Source: Capsulimonas sp. (GTDB taxonomy: Bacteria > Armatimonadota > Armatimonadia > Armatimonadales > Capsulimonadaceae). Taken from it: a stretch of DNA of 9,025 bases. Below, piece after piece: positions 1-6,443 of the stretch. The stretch covers positions 1-9,025 of the forward strand of contig JAOQAA010000174.1 in assembly GCA_025963815.1 (NCBI GenBank), read 5' to 3'. Position numbers and translations under genes: made by a program. Numbering within the stretch: the first letter of the stretch is position 1; the number at the start of each line of letters is the position of its first letter. Under the pieces are notes generated by a model that saw only the letters and a list, made by a program, of their open reading frames with translations, was not told where the DNA came from and ran no database searches.

Positions 1-24
1 TACAATATAGTATATATGAAATTT

Positions 25-58
25 ATTATTGAATTAAGTATGAATAATTGTCAATAAT
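25..58. repeat. AT-rich inverted repeat in leader
   Basis: ATTATTGA (25-32) is perfectly mirrored by TCAATAAT (51-58) across an 18-base gap. It lies about 40 bases upstream of the candidate -35 element, so it could be an operator. In such AT-rich DNA an 8-base match can easily arise by chance, and as an RNA hairpin it would be weak. No regulator gene is visible nearby. Confidence 0.3.
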
Positions 59-96
59 GGCAAGAGGATAGATCAATAAATCGAAGGGATTGAGAC

Positions 97-125
97 TAGA
101 CTTAGAGCGATCACTGCTATATAAT
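97..125 (+). promoter_or_regulatory. Candidate sigma-70-like promoter for the pseudopilin gene
   Basis: A perfect -10 hexamer TATAAT (120-125) sits 17 bases downstream of TAGACT (97-102), which matches four of the six consensus -35 bases. Transcription would begin near 132, giving a leader of roughly 75 bases before the ATG at 206. The surrounding 200 bases are strongly AT-rich, unlike the GC-rich genes that follow, as expected for a promoter region. The promoter is inferred by eye. The overlapping TATATA at 118 with an upstream TG is an alternative -10. Confidence 0.45.
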
Positions 126-195
126 AAATACATGAGGAACGCACCTCTGTATCTTATTCGTCCAAGCGGCGTATTTAGTATCATTTCGTTACATT

Positions 196-200
196 GAGGA
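196..200 (+). promoter_or_regulatory. Shine-Dalgarno GAGGA that fixes the pseudopilin start
   Basis: GAGGA ends five bases before the ATG at 206, which is good spacing. The frame stays open back to a TTG at 194, but that codon overlaps this site and would only add four residues before the prepilin leader. The ATG at 206 is therefore the better start. Confidence 0.75.
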
Positions 201-205
201 ATACT

Positions 206-1036
206 ATGAACATCCGAAAAGGCTTTACTCTTATCGAACTTCTCGTTGTTATCGCAATTATTGCGATACTTGCCGCGATTCTCTTCCCTGTCTTCGCTAA
301 AGCGCGGGAGAAGGCCCGCCAGATCTCGTGTTTGAGCAACGAAAAACAGCTCGGACTCAGCTTCCTGCAGTACGTGCAGGATAACGACGAGCGGCTGCCT
401 GCGGCCTGGGACGCCAACCGTTCACCCCGCATGAACTGGGGACAAGAGATCTTCCCTTATGTGAAGAGTCTCCAAGTGTTCGTCTGCCCGTCCAACTCCA
501 AAGTGCTTAATGTCAACGGTGGGTTGATGGGGCAGAGCGATGGCCAGGATCCGAAAATCCCCGCCTCTTACGCCATGAACGCTGACCTTGGCTTCTTGAA
601 CGGCGGCCAGCCGAACTACTCGCCGTACCATGGCATTGCGGGAATCGACAAGCCGGCCTCCAAGATCATGATCTCGGAATCTCAGGCCGGTGACGCTCAC
701 ACGCACTGGCCAGACTGGTGGTCCTGCGGCGGAGCTGTCTGCGACGCCTCCAATGCTTCGAGCGCCAGCATGTACAACGCGATGTTTGCCGGCCATGTGG
801 GACGGGTCAATGTCGTTTACTGTGATGGTCACGCCAAATCCATGAAGCCCGTCGATCTCGTCACGCCGCTCAGCCAGTTCGGCCAGGTCGATCCCTACAG
901 CGCTTACGCCAATGGCGATACGAACTGCAAGATCAATCCGACCGACCCCGCACAGGGCGGCGACGCGATCAACTGCGATACGCCTAACCCAAGCGCGGTC
1001 GCCGCGATGGCTGCTCTGAGCCAGAAGTACAACTAA
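206..1036 (+). CDS. Type II/IV pseudopilin-like protein, DUF1559 family, with H-X9-DG motif
   Basis: The protein has 276 residues. It starts with a short basic leader (MNIRKG), a prepilin peptidase site between G6 and F7, the conserved Glu at +5 (E11), and a hydrophobic helix at about residues 7-30. A globular domain follows. Near its end is the H-X9-DG signature (H197, D207, G208, in [16 protein letters not shown]), and it also has the CPS and SYAMN motifs typical of DUF1559 proteins. By family knowledge, it would be inserted in the inner membrane, trimmed and N-methylated by a prepilin peptidase, and assembled into a pseudopilus or pilus-like fibre, or stay as a membrane-anchored surface protein. 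The true role of this family is poorly known. It has its own promoter and terminator, and CAZyme genes lie directly downstream. The start at 206 is supported by GAGGA at 196-200. Confidence 0.9.
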   Translation: MNIRKGFTLIELLVVIAIIAILAAILFPVFAKAREKARQISCLSNEKQLGLSFLQYVQDNDERLPAAWDANRSPRMNWGQEIFPYVKSLQVFVCPSNSKVLNVNGGLMGQSDGQDPKIPASYAMNADLGFLNGGQPNYSPYHGIAGIDKPASKIMISESQAGDAHTHWPDWWSCGGAVCDASNASSASMYNAMFAGHVGRVNVVYCDGHAKSMKPVDLVTPLSQFGQVDPYSAYANGDTNCKINPTDPAQGGDAINCDTPNPSAVAAMAALSQKYN

Positions 1037-1065
1037 ATCTGCTGACGGTTTAGGGACTAAGAGTG

Positions 1066-1103
1066 GACGGCGACTTTCGACGAGAGTCGCCGTCTCTCTT
1101 TTT
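1066..1103 (+). terminator. Rho-independent terminator after the pseudopilin gene
   Basis: GACGGCGACT (1066-1075) pairs perfectly with AGTCGCCGTC (1085-1094). The stem can extend inward through a G-U pair and two more pairs to a three-base loop, giving 13 pairs in all. It is followed by CTCTC and a run of five T (1099-1103). It begins 29 bases after the stop codon and should end the pseudopilin transcript. The next gene starts only 34 bases further on. Confidence 0.88.
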
Positions 1104-1137
1104 GAGTCGGTGAAATGTTTTACGAGATCGCTGGGAA

Positions 1138-2895
1138 ATGAAATATACGAAACTCCGCGCTGCCGCCGTCATCTGCGTCCTGCTAGGTCTCCTATCTGAC
1201 GCTAAGGTTTGTGCGGCGCAAATGCCGCCGGGAGTTGCTGGGGACGGCGTTACAGACGATACGACCGCATTGCAAACCGCGCTGGATGCGGCGGGCAAAA
1301 GCGGGACGGACATTTCCCTGGAGGCAGGCCAGTATCTGATCAAGGGCAGTCTGAAGGTTCCGCCGGGCGTCGCGCTTCGAGGAACCTGGGAAACGCCGCA
1401 TCATGGCGCCTGGGATCACGGGACGACGCTGCTGCTCACCGGCGGGCGCGGGCAGGAAAATGGCCCCGCCGCAATCACGCTTCAGCAAAGCAGCTCATTG
1501 ACAGGCGTCACGATGGTCTGGCCAGAAGAAACGGCCGACAACATCGTTCCGTACCCTTGGGCCATCCATGGCTACGGGATGCACAACACGGTTGAGAACG
1601 TCACGCTGGTCAATGCCTACCAGGGCATCAAGATCGGGCAGCCGTCGAGCGAACTGCATTTGATCCGAAATGTGTTCGGATGCGTACTGCGGCGCGGCGT
1701 TTTTATCGATTCCACTACGGATATCGGCCGGATCGAGAACGTTCACTTCAATACGCACTACTGGATGCGCAGTGGATACCCTTCAATCCAGCTGGCGAAA
1801 GGCGATACCGGCCGCTATGTCACCGGCTTCACCGAGAAAAATTTGGAAGCGTTTATCTTCGGGCGCTCGGACTGGGAATATGTACTGAACACCTTTGTCT
1901 GGGGCGCAAAGATCGGTTATCGGTTTATCAAGACCCCCGAAGGTTCGTGTAACGGGCAGTTTATGGGCATCGGCGCGGACGCCTGCGCCATCGGTGTGCT
2001 GGTGGATCATCTTCAGGGCATCGGCATTCAGGTGACGAACGGCGAGTTCACGGCGTTTGTCGGAGAGCCCAACGCTGGGATCGTCATTTCGCCTACGGCG
2101 ACCGGCGCGGCGCAGTTCGTCAACTGCAACTTCTGGACGACGCCTGGCGGCGCCATCCAGGTCCACGGCAATACGCAAGTCACGATCAACGCCTGCCATT
2201 TCGCCGAAGGGGCGAAGGGCGGGGTGATTCAAGCCGATAAGGGCCACCTGATCGTCAGCAGCAACAGCTTTGCCGCCACGGGAAAATCTGTATCCCTGAA
2301 GCCGGGAGTGCGCTCGGCGATTGTCACCGCCAACTCGCAGCCCGGAGGCTTGGTGGTAGAGAACAAGATCGGCGCCTATGCCCAGATCGCGCTGAACGAA
2401 ATCGCCTACCAATTTCCGGAGTCGCTGACGGCGCACTATCGCATCAACATCGGCGCGAGCGGCGACGAAGAGTTTCTCGGCGACGGATGGGGCGGCGGCG
2501 AGGACGCGGACAGCGATCCGCCCAGCATTCGCTCACAGTTCAAAACGGCGCGCTGGACGACCGGCGACGCCTCGCTCCAGCTCCCCGTGAAGTCGGGCGC
2601 GGCCTACACGCTGACGGTTTGGCTTCTGACACGCGGAAACACACCCGTACAAACACTCCTGGCGGCGGGAGTTAAGAAGGCGGCGTCGGTCGGCAAAGTC
2701 GAAAAGCTCGTTCTGCAAATTCCGGCTTCGGCCACCAAGGGGCGCAGCGCCCTTGACGTCAAAATCGCGGGGAATGCATGGTCGCCATCGAAGGTCATCC
2801 CCGGCAGCAATGACGCCCGCCTGCTTGGCGCCCGGGTCTTTGGTGTGGAGATGAAATCTGCGGGCGGACCGGCCCAGGCGAAGATCGTTAACTAA
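1138..2895 (+). CDS. Secreted right-handed parallel beta-helix protein, pectate-lyase-3 type
   Basis: The protein has 585 residues. A Sec signal peptide (basic MKYTKLR, then a hydrophobic core) probably ends at CAA-Q, after residue 27. Directly after it comes GDGVTDDTTAL (residues 35-45), the N-terminal hallmark of pectate_lyase_3 / GH28-like beta-helix proteins. Residues 50-430 show helix-like repeats rich in G, N and V, such as NTVENVTLVNAYQGIKIG. Residues from about 445 to 585 form a separate beta-rich, non-helix domain with RWTTGDASLQLP, probably a carbohydrate-binding-like sandwich. I could not place catalytic residues with confidence, so lyase, hydrolase or binding activity remains open, as does the substrate. 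The ATG has only a weak ribosome site (GGGAA). It was chosen because the signal peptide starts there. It is probably the first gene of an operon with the GH116 and GH3 genes. Confidence 0.82.
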   Translation: MKYTKLRAAAVICVLLGLLSDAKVCAAQMPPGVAGDGVTDDTTALQTALDAAGKSGTDISLEAGQYLIKGSLKVPPGVALRGTWETPHHGAWDHGTTLLLTGGRGQENGPAAITLQQSSSLTGVTMVWPEETADNIVPYPWAIHGYGMHNTVENVTLVNAYQGIKIGQPSSELHLIRNVFGCVLRRGVFIDSTTDIGRIENVHFNTHYWMRSGYPSIQLAKGDTGRYVTGFTEKNLEAFIFGRSDWEYVLNTFVWGAKIGYRFIKTPEGSCNGQFMGIGADACAIGVLVDHLQGIGIQVTNGEFTAFVGEPNAGIVISPTATGAAQFVNCNFWTTPGGAIQVHGNTQVTINACHFAEGAKGGVIQADKGHLIVSSNSFAATGKSVSLKPGVRSAIVTANSQPGGLVVENKIGAYAQIALNEIAYQFPESLTAHYRINIGASGDEEFLGDGWGGGEDADSDPPSIRSQFKTARWTTGDASLQLPVKSGAAYTLTVWLLTRGNTPVQTLLAAGVKKAASVGKVEKLVLQIPASATKGRSALDVKIAGNAWSPSKVIPGSNDARLLGARVFGVEMKSAGGPAQAKIVN

Positions 2896-2944
2896 TTTTT
2901 ACTTCATAAATTGCAACAAATGCACGTTAAAGGCAGATAAGATC

Positions 2945-5347
2945 ATGGTTAAGATACGTACTCTCATCGGAGCGCTCTCGCTGCCGCTAGCGGCGGCGAG
3001 CCTGGCTTCGGCGGCTCCGGTGAACTCGTTTGAGCCGGCGACTGGCTCGATTGTCGACAAGCGATGGCAGTCCGGCCTGCCGCTCGGCGGCATCGGCGTC
3101 GGCAAGATTGAATTGATGACGGATGGCTCATTCGGCAACTTCACGAACCAGCACAACTGGGACCGCCCGTATGCCTGGGCAAAAGGCGCGTTCGCCGCCG
3201 TCCGCGTTAAGAGCGCCGGTGGGCAGCCGGTCGCCCGAATGCTCCGTCTCAAGAGCGATGGCGAGTATGCCGGCGTCCAGAACGTTGCGCACACCAAAAT
3301 GCAGGGGTGGTTTCCGCGCGCGCAATTGGATTACACCGACCCGGATCTGCCGATCAAAGTACGCCTGAACGCATTTTCACCATTAATTCCGCACAACGCC
3401 AAGGATTCTGGTCTGCCCATCGCATGTCTCGACTATGTTCTGACTAATCCAACGAATAAATCCGTTAGCGCGACAATCGCGTTGGCTTGGCCGAACCTGC
3501 TGGGGTGGGGCGGCAAGGGCGGCGTCACCTGGGAAGACCTGAGCGGAAACGCGCAAAGCGTGGCGAGCGTCGGACAACTCACGGGCCTGCGCTATACGAC
3601 CACGCAGAAGTACGACGATCAGCGGCAGAATGTGCTGGGAGAAGACTTCGTGAGCGTTCGTAAGGACGCCGGCGTGGATGTCTCAACCTGTACGGCCTGG
3701 GACGCCGGCGCAGGAGCGCCTTCTTTCTGGAGCGACTTCGCGACCTCTGGCACGCTTCCCGCATCGATTCCAGGAGCCGCCCCGCAGCCCGCCGGCGCGG
3801 TCGCCGCCACCGTGACGCTCGCTCCGGGCGAAACACGCACCCTGCACTACTACGTCGTGTGGGCGATGCCCAATATGCTGATGGTCAACCCCATCAAAAA
3901 CTACACGGGAACGTACGATGAAACGCCAGCGCGTATTCCGAGCCTGACCGATACGAATTCCGAGCGATGGACAACTCAGCGCGGCATGCATACCGGCGAC
4001 AGTTTGATCGTCGATCTCGGTAAGACGCTCACGCCGACGGAGCTGATTTTGAAGAGCGGAGAAGGCGCATCGCCCAGCGACTATCCGCGCGGCCTGAAAG
4101 TCGAAATCTCGAACGACAAGGACGCCTGGACGACCGTGGCCGAAAAGACCAAGGAAGAGATGTTCGAGTCGCTCGCTAAAGTCGTGTTGACCCCGACCGC
4201 CGGACGCTATGTGCGCCTGACGAACCTTGGCGACGATGGGCTTTTCTGGAGCATCTACGGGCTGGGCGTTCGCGTCAAAGAGCAAGACGCCGTGCTCGAC
4301 CCGACCAATGTCACAGCGCGCATGCCGCACGCCGATCTGACGATCGACAACACGCAGGCCGGTCATTTCTGGCAGAATTATTGGAGCGACGGCCTCAAAA
4401 TCGCCGACTACGCCGATAAGAACACCGATCGTCTGCTCAAAGAGACAAAGGCCTGGCAGGAGCCCGTCCTGAAATCGAACATCCCATTCTGGCTGAAGCT
4501 CAAGCTCATCAACTGCGCTTTCCCGATGTTTTCCAACACTGTCCTGACCAAGAAGGGCGAGTTCAGCGTGCTGGAAAGCCCGATCGAGATGGGCGGCGCG
4601 CTGGGCACGATGGATCAGCGGATGGCGTCGCACGCTTTCATGACCGCCTTCTTCCCCGAACTGGACCGCGCAGAGCTGGAGCAGTTTGCCGCGTGCCAGA
4701 TGCCCGATGGCCGCATTACCCACTTCGACGGCAATGTCCACGTCGCGATGGTGACGCCGCATGTCAATTACGGCATCACGGATTGGCCGGACCTGTCGAC
4801 ATCCTGGGTAAGCCAGGCGGTGAAGCTCTACCGATGGACCGGAGACAAGTCGTTTTTAGAGCGCACGCGCCCGCACATCCAAAACGCCATGGAGTGGCTG
4901 CGCAAGGATGGCGAGGATTATGAATTCATCCCCGCCGGCGGCAGCACTTACGATTATGAGACGCTTCCACGGGGCCAGTTCATCTACTCGGCTTCATGCT
5001 ATCTTGGCGCGCTGCGCGCCGCCTCAGCTGTCTCCGCTCCCACAGAGGCCGCCAAATACAATAAGACGTTTGGCAAAGTACAAGCCTCCGTCATGAAGAA
5101 CCTCTGGACAGGGACATATTTCCGCAAGTGGAAGCAGCCGTCCACGGGGCGCACTGTCGACGATAGCTTTATCGCTAATCTGGCTGGCGACTGGATGACG
5201 CGCATTTCCGGCCTGCCGACGACGCTGGATGACAAGATCGTCCACCAGAGCATCGCGCAGACTATGGCTCGGCACCAGAAGCCGTTCTTCCCGATGCCGC
5301 CGATGCAGGTGACTACCGAAGGGAAGATCACCACGGCAAGTTGCTAG
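2945..5347 (+). CDS. Secreted GH116/DUF608 glycoside hydrolase, N-terminal 800 residues up to in-frame amber codon
   Basis: A signal peptide (residues 1-23, cut at ASA-A) is followed by the GH116 N-terminal signature GLPLGGIGVG (44-53) and a beta-sandwich to about residue 330. An F5/8C-like module is inserted at about 330-446 (RWTTQRG, then LKVEISNDKDAWTTVAEK). The (alpha/alpha)6 catalytic barrel begins near 460. Aligned from memory with human GBA2, the likely nucleophile is E544 (VLESP) and the likely acid/base is D670 (STYDYE). WPDLSTSW also matches the family. GH116 enzymes are retaining beta-glucosidases, beta-xylosidases or glucosylceramidases, and the substrate here is unknown. Translation stops at TAG 5345-5347, although homology continues in the same frame to 6400. 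Alone, this product lacks the end of the barrel, where GH116 enzymes hold glucose-binding residues, so it is probably inactive or misfolded. The gap to the upstream gene is 49 bases. The ribosome site (AAAGG, 2929-2933) is weak and distant. Confidence 0.85.
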   Translation: MVKIRTLIGALSLPLAAASLASAAPVNSFEPATGSIVDKRWQSGLPLGGIGVGKIELMTDGSFGNFTNQHNWDRPYAWAKGAFAAVRVKSAGGQPVARMLRLKSDGEYAGVQNVAHTKMQGWFPRAQLDYTDPDLPIKVRLNAFSPLIPHNAKDSGLPIACLDYVLTNPTNKSVSATIALAWPNLLGWGGKGGVTWEDLSGNAQSVASVGQLTGLRYTTTQKYDDQRQNVLGEDFVSVRKDAGVDVSTCTAWDAGAGAPSFWSDFATSGTLPASIPGAAPQPAGAVAATVTLAPGETRTLHYYVVWAMPNMLMVNPIKNYTGTYDETPARIPSLTDTNSERWTTQRGMHTGDSLIVDLGKTLTPTELILKSGEGASPSDYPRGLKVEISNDKDAWTTVAEKTKEEMFESLAKVVLTPTAGRYVRLTNLGDDGLFWSIYGLGVRVKEQDAVLDPTNVTARMPHADLTIDNTQAGHFWQNYWSDGLKIADYADKNTDRLLKETKAWQEPVLKSNIPFWLKLKLINCAFPMFSNTVLTKKGEFSVLESPIEMGGALGTMDQRMASHAFMTAFFPELDRAELEQFAACQMPDGRITHFDGNVHVAMVTPHVNYGITDWPDLSTSWVSQAVKLYRWTGDKSFLERTRPHIQNAMEWLRKDGEDYEFIPAGGSTYDYETLPRGQFIYSASCYLGALRAASAVSAPTEAAKYNKTFGKVQASVMKNLWTGTYFRKWKQPSTGRTVDDSFIANLAGDWMTRISGLPTTLDDKIVHQSIAQTMARHQKPFFPMPPMQVTTEGKITTASC
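5345..5347 (+). other. In-frame amber codon interrupting the GH116 gene
   Basis: Codon 801 of the frame that starts at 2945 is TAG, between Cys (TGC) and Ser (TCG). The frame is unshifted on both sides and the flanking sequence is homologous to GH116 on both sides, so this is a single nonsense codon, not an indel. One base change could make it from Tyr, Gln, Trp, Lys, Glu, Ser or Leu. TAG is also the final stop of this reading (6398-6400), so TAG is not simply a sense codon here. Confidence 0.9.
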
Positions 5348-6400
5348 TCGCTCCAGCACGAGCCGTATCTCGGCTGCGAGGCGATCTACGACAACTATGT
5401 GGACGATGGTCTGGAAACCATCCGCCGCCTGTACTTCTCCATTTGGGAGGAGAACAACAGCCCATGGGACCAGTCGCTTTGCTACGATGCTTCGAGTGGA
5501 CGCAAGGGTGGGCTGCCGACGTACATGACCTGTCCAACGACGTGGTTCGTACTGAACGCGCTCGGCGGAACATCGATCGATGTTCCCAACGGCCGACTGT
5601 ATGTCTCGCCCCGGCTTGCGTCGGCGCAGACTGAGATGCATATCCCCGTCTACCTGTCGCGCTTCTGGGGAACGCTGGACTATGTCCCCGCCAAGAACAA
5701 GCTGACGCTTACCATCAGCAAAGTCTTCGGCGCGAACGCCGAGCTGCAGAACGCGCTCTACCATCTGCCGGGCGCCAAGGGGGATTCGGCGCCGGAAACG
5801 GTGACGATCCGCTCCGTGGCGGCCAATGGCGACGCTCAGCCGATCACGCTCGCCGCGCCGTTCACGGTCAAGGAAGGCGCCGTATTGGATCTCTCGTCGC
5901 AGATCGGTCGTCTCGCCATCCCGAAGCGCACCGACATCGTCAATTTCGAAGTGCGGGCGCCGCTCAATCGGCCCGGACTGCCGGCGACAAAATGGACGGT
6001 CACGGACAATTTGCACGACAACCCGCAGCTGGCGTCGATCATTGGCCAGGATGCGCTGGACGGCAACCCGGAATCTCGATGGACGACCGGGCGCGGACTT
6101 CAGGCGGGAGACGCCTTCACGCTGGACATGGGGGCGGCGCAAAAGGTCGCAAGGCTCGTGCTGGACGACGCTAAGTTTCCCGGCGACTTCCCGCAAGGGT
6201 ACAAGGTTGAGGCGAGCAAGGATGGAAACGCCTGGTCGACTGTCGCTGAAGCGACGCCGGAAGCCACGGTCGCCGCAGTCAAGGGCGGCGTTCTGACGAT
6301 CGGCTTCACTCCGGTCGAGGCGCGCTTCTTCCGTGTCACAAGCACCGGGGAACATAGCCTCTGGTGGTCCGTCGCCGAAATCGCCGCGTATGCCCAGTAG
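5348..6400 (+). pseudogene. GH116/DUF608 C-terminal part plus F5/8C module, cut off from its start by amber codon
   Basis: This is the direct same-frame continuation of the GH116 gene: 350 sense codons, equal to positions 802-1151 of the full-length reading. It begins SLQHEPYLGCEAIYD, matching the late catalytic-barrel region of GH116, and continues through PTYMTCPTTWFVLNALGG and the usual DUF608 tail (about positions 802-940). A linker beta domain follows. The C-terminal F5/8C (discoidin/CBM32-like) module spans about 1015-1151, with ESRWTTGRG, KVEASKDGNAWSTVAE and RFFRVTSTGEHSLWW. Independent translation is unlikely: the first start-like codon is a GTG at 5399 with no ribosome site, in the middle of a catalytic helix. 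The region keeps normal coding character, so the interruption is recent, an error, or read through. A 43-base gap separates it from the GH3 gene. Confidence 0.8.
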
Positions 6401-6443
6401 GGCGTGAGAAGCTCTCCGTATGACACTGTTTGGAAATTAAGTT

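Noticed and set aside
16..57. 13-codon upstream reading frame in the AT-rich leader
   Set aside because: It lies upstream of the candidate promoter, has no ribosome site, and is expected by chance in AT-rich DNA.
90..125. TTGAGA (90-95) as -35 partner of TATAAT (120-125)
   Set aside because: The 24-base spacing is too long. TAGACT at 97-102 gives the standard 17-base spacer.
194..205. TTG 194 as start of the pseudopilin gene
   Set aside because: It overlaps the GAGGA ribosome site. ATG 206 has correct spacing and gives the usual short prepilin leader.
1783..2436. 217-residue open frame on the minus strand
   Set aside because: It is antisense to the beta-helix gene, with no domain, ribosome site or promoter support.
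2896..2944. Promoter or terminator between the beta-helix and GH116 genes
   Set aside because: No convincing hairpin and no -35/-10 pair with workable spacing was found, so the gap is treated as intra-operon.
3683..4762. 359-residue open frame on the minus strand
   Set aside because: It is antisense to the GH116 catalytic region, has low-complexity Arg/Gly/His-rich composition and no family features. The + strand reading is clearly homologous to GH116.
5024..6355. 443-residue open frame on the minus strand
   Set aside because: It lies fully antisense to the GH116 gene, is rich in Arg, Asp and Val with no recognisable domain, and is typical of GC-rich codon shadows.
5399..6400. Independent gene starting at GTG 5399
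   Set aside because: There is no ribosome site, and the same frame is homologous to GH116 upstream of this codon back to 5348. It is the severed 3' part of one gene.
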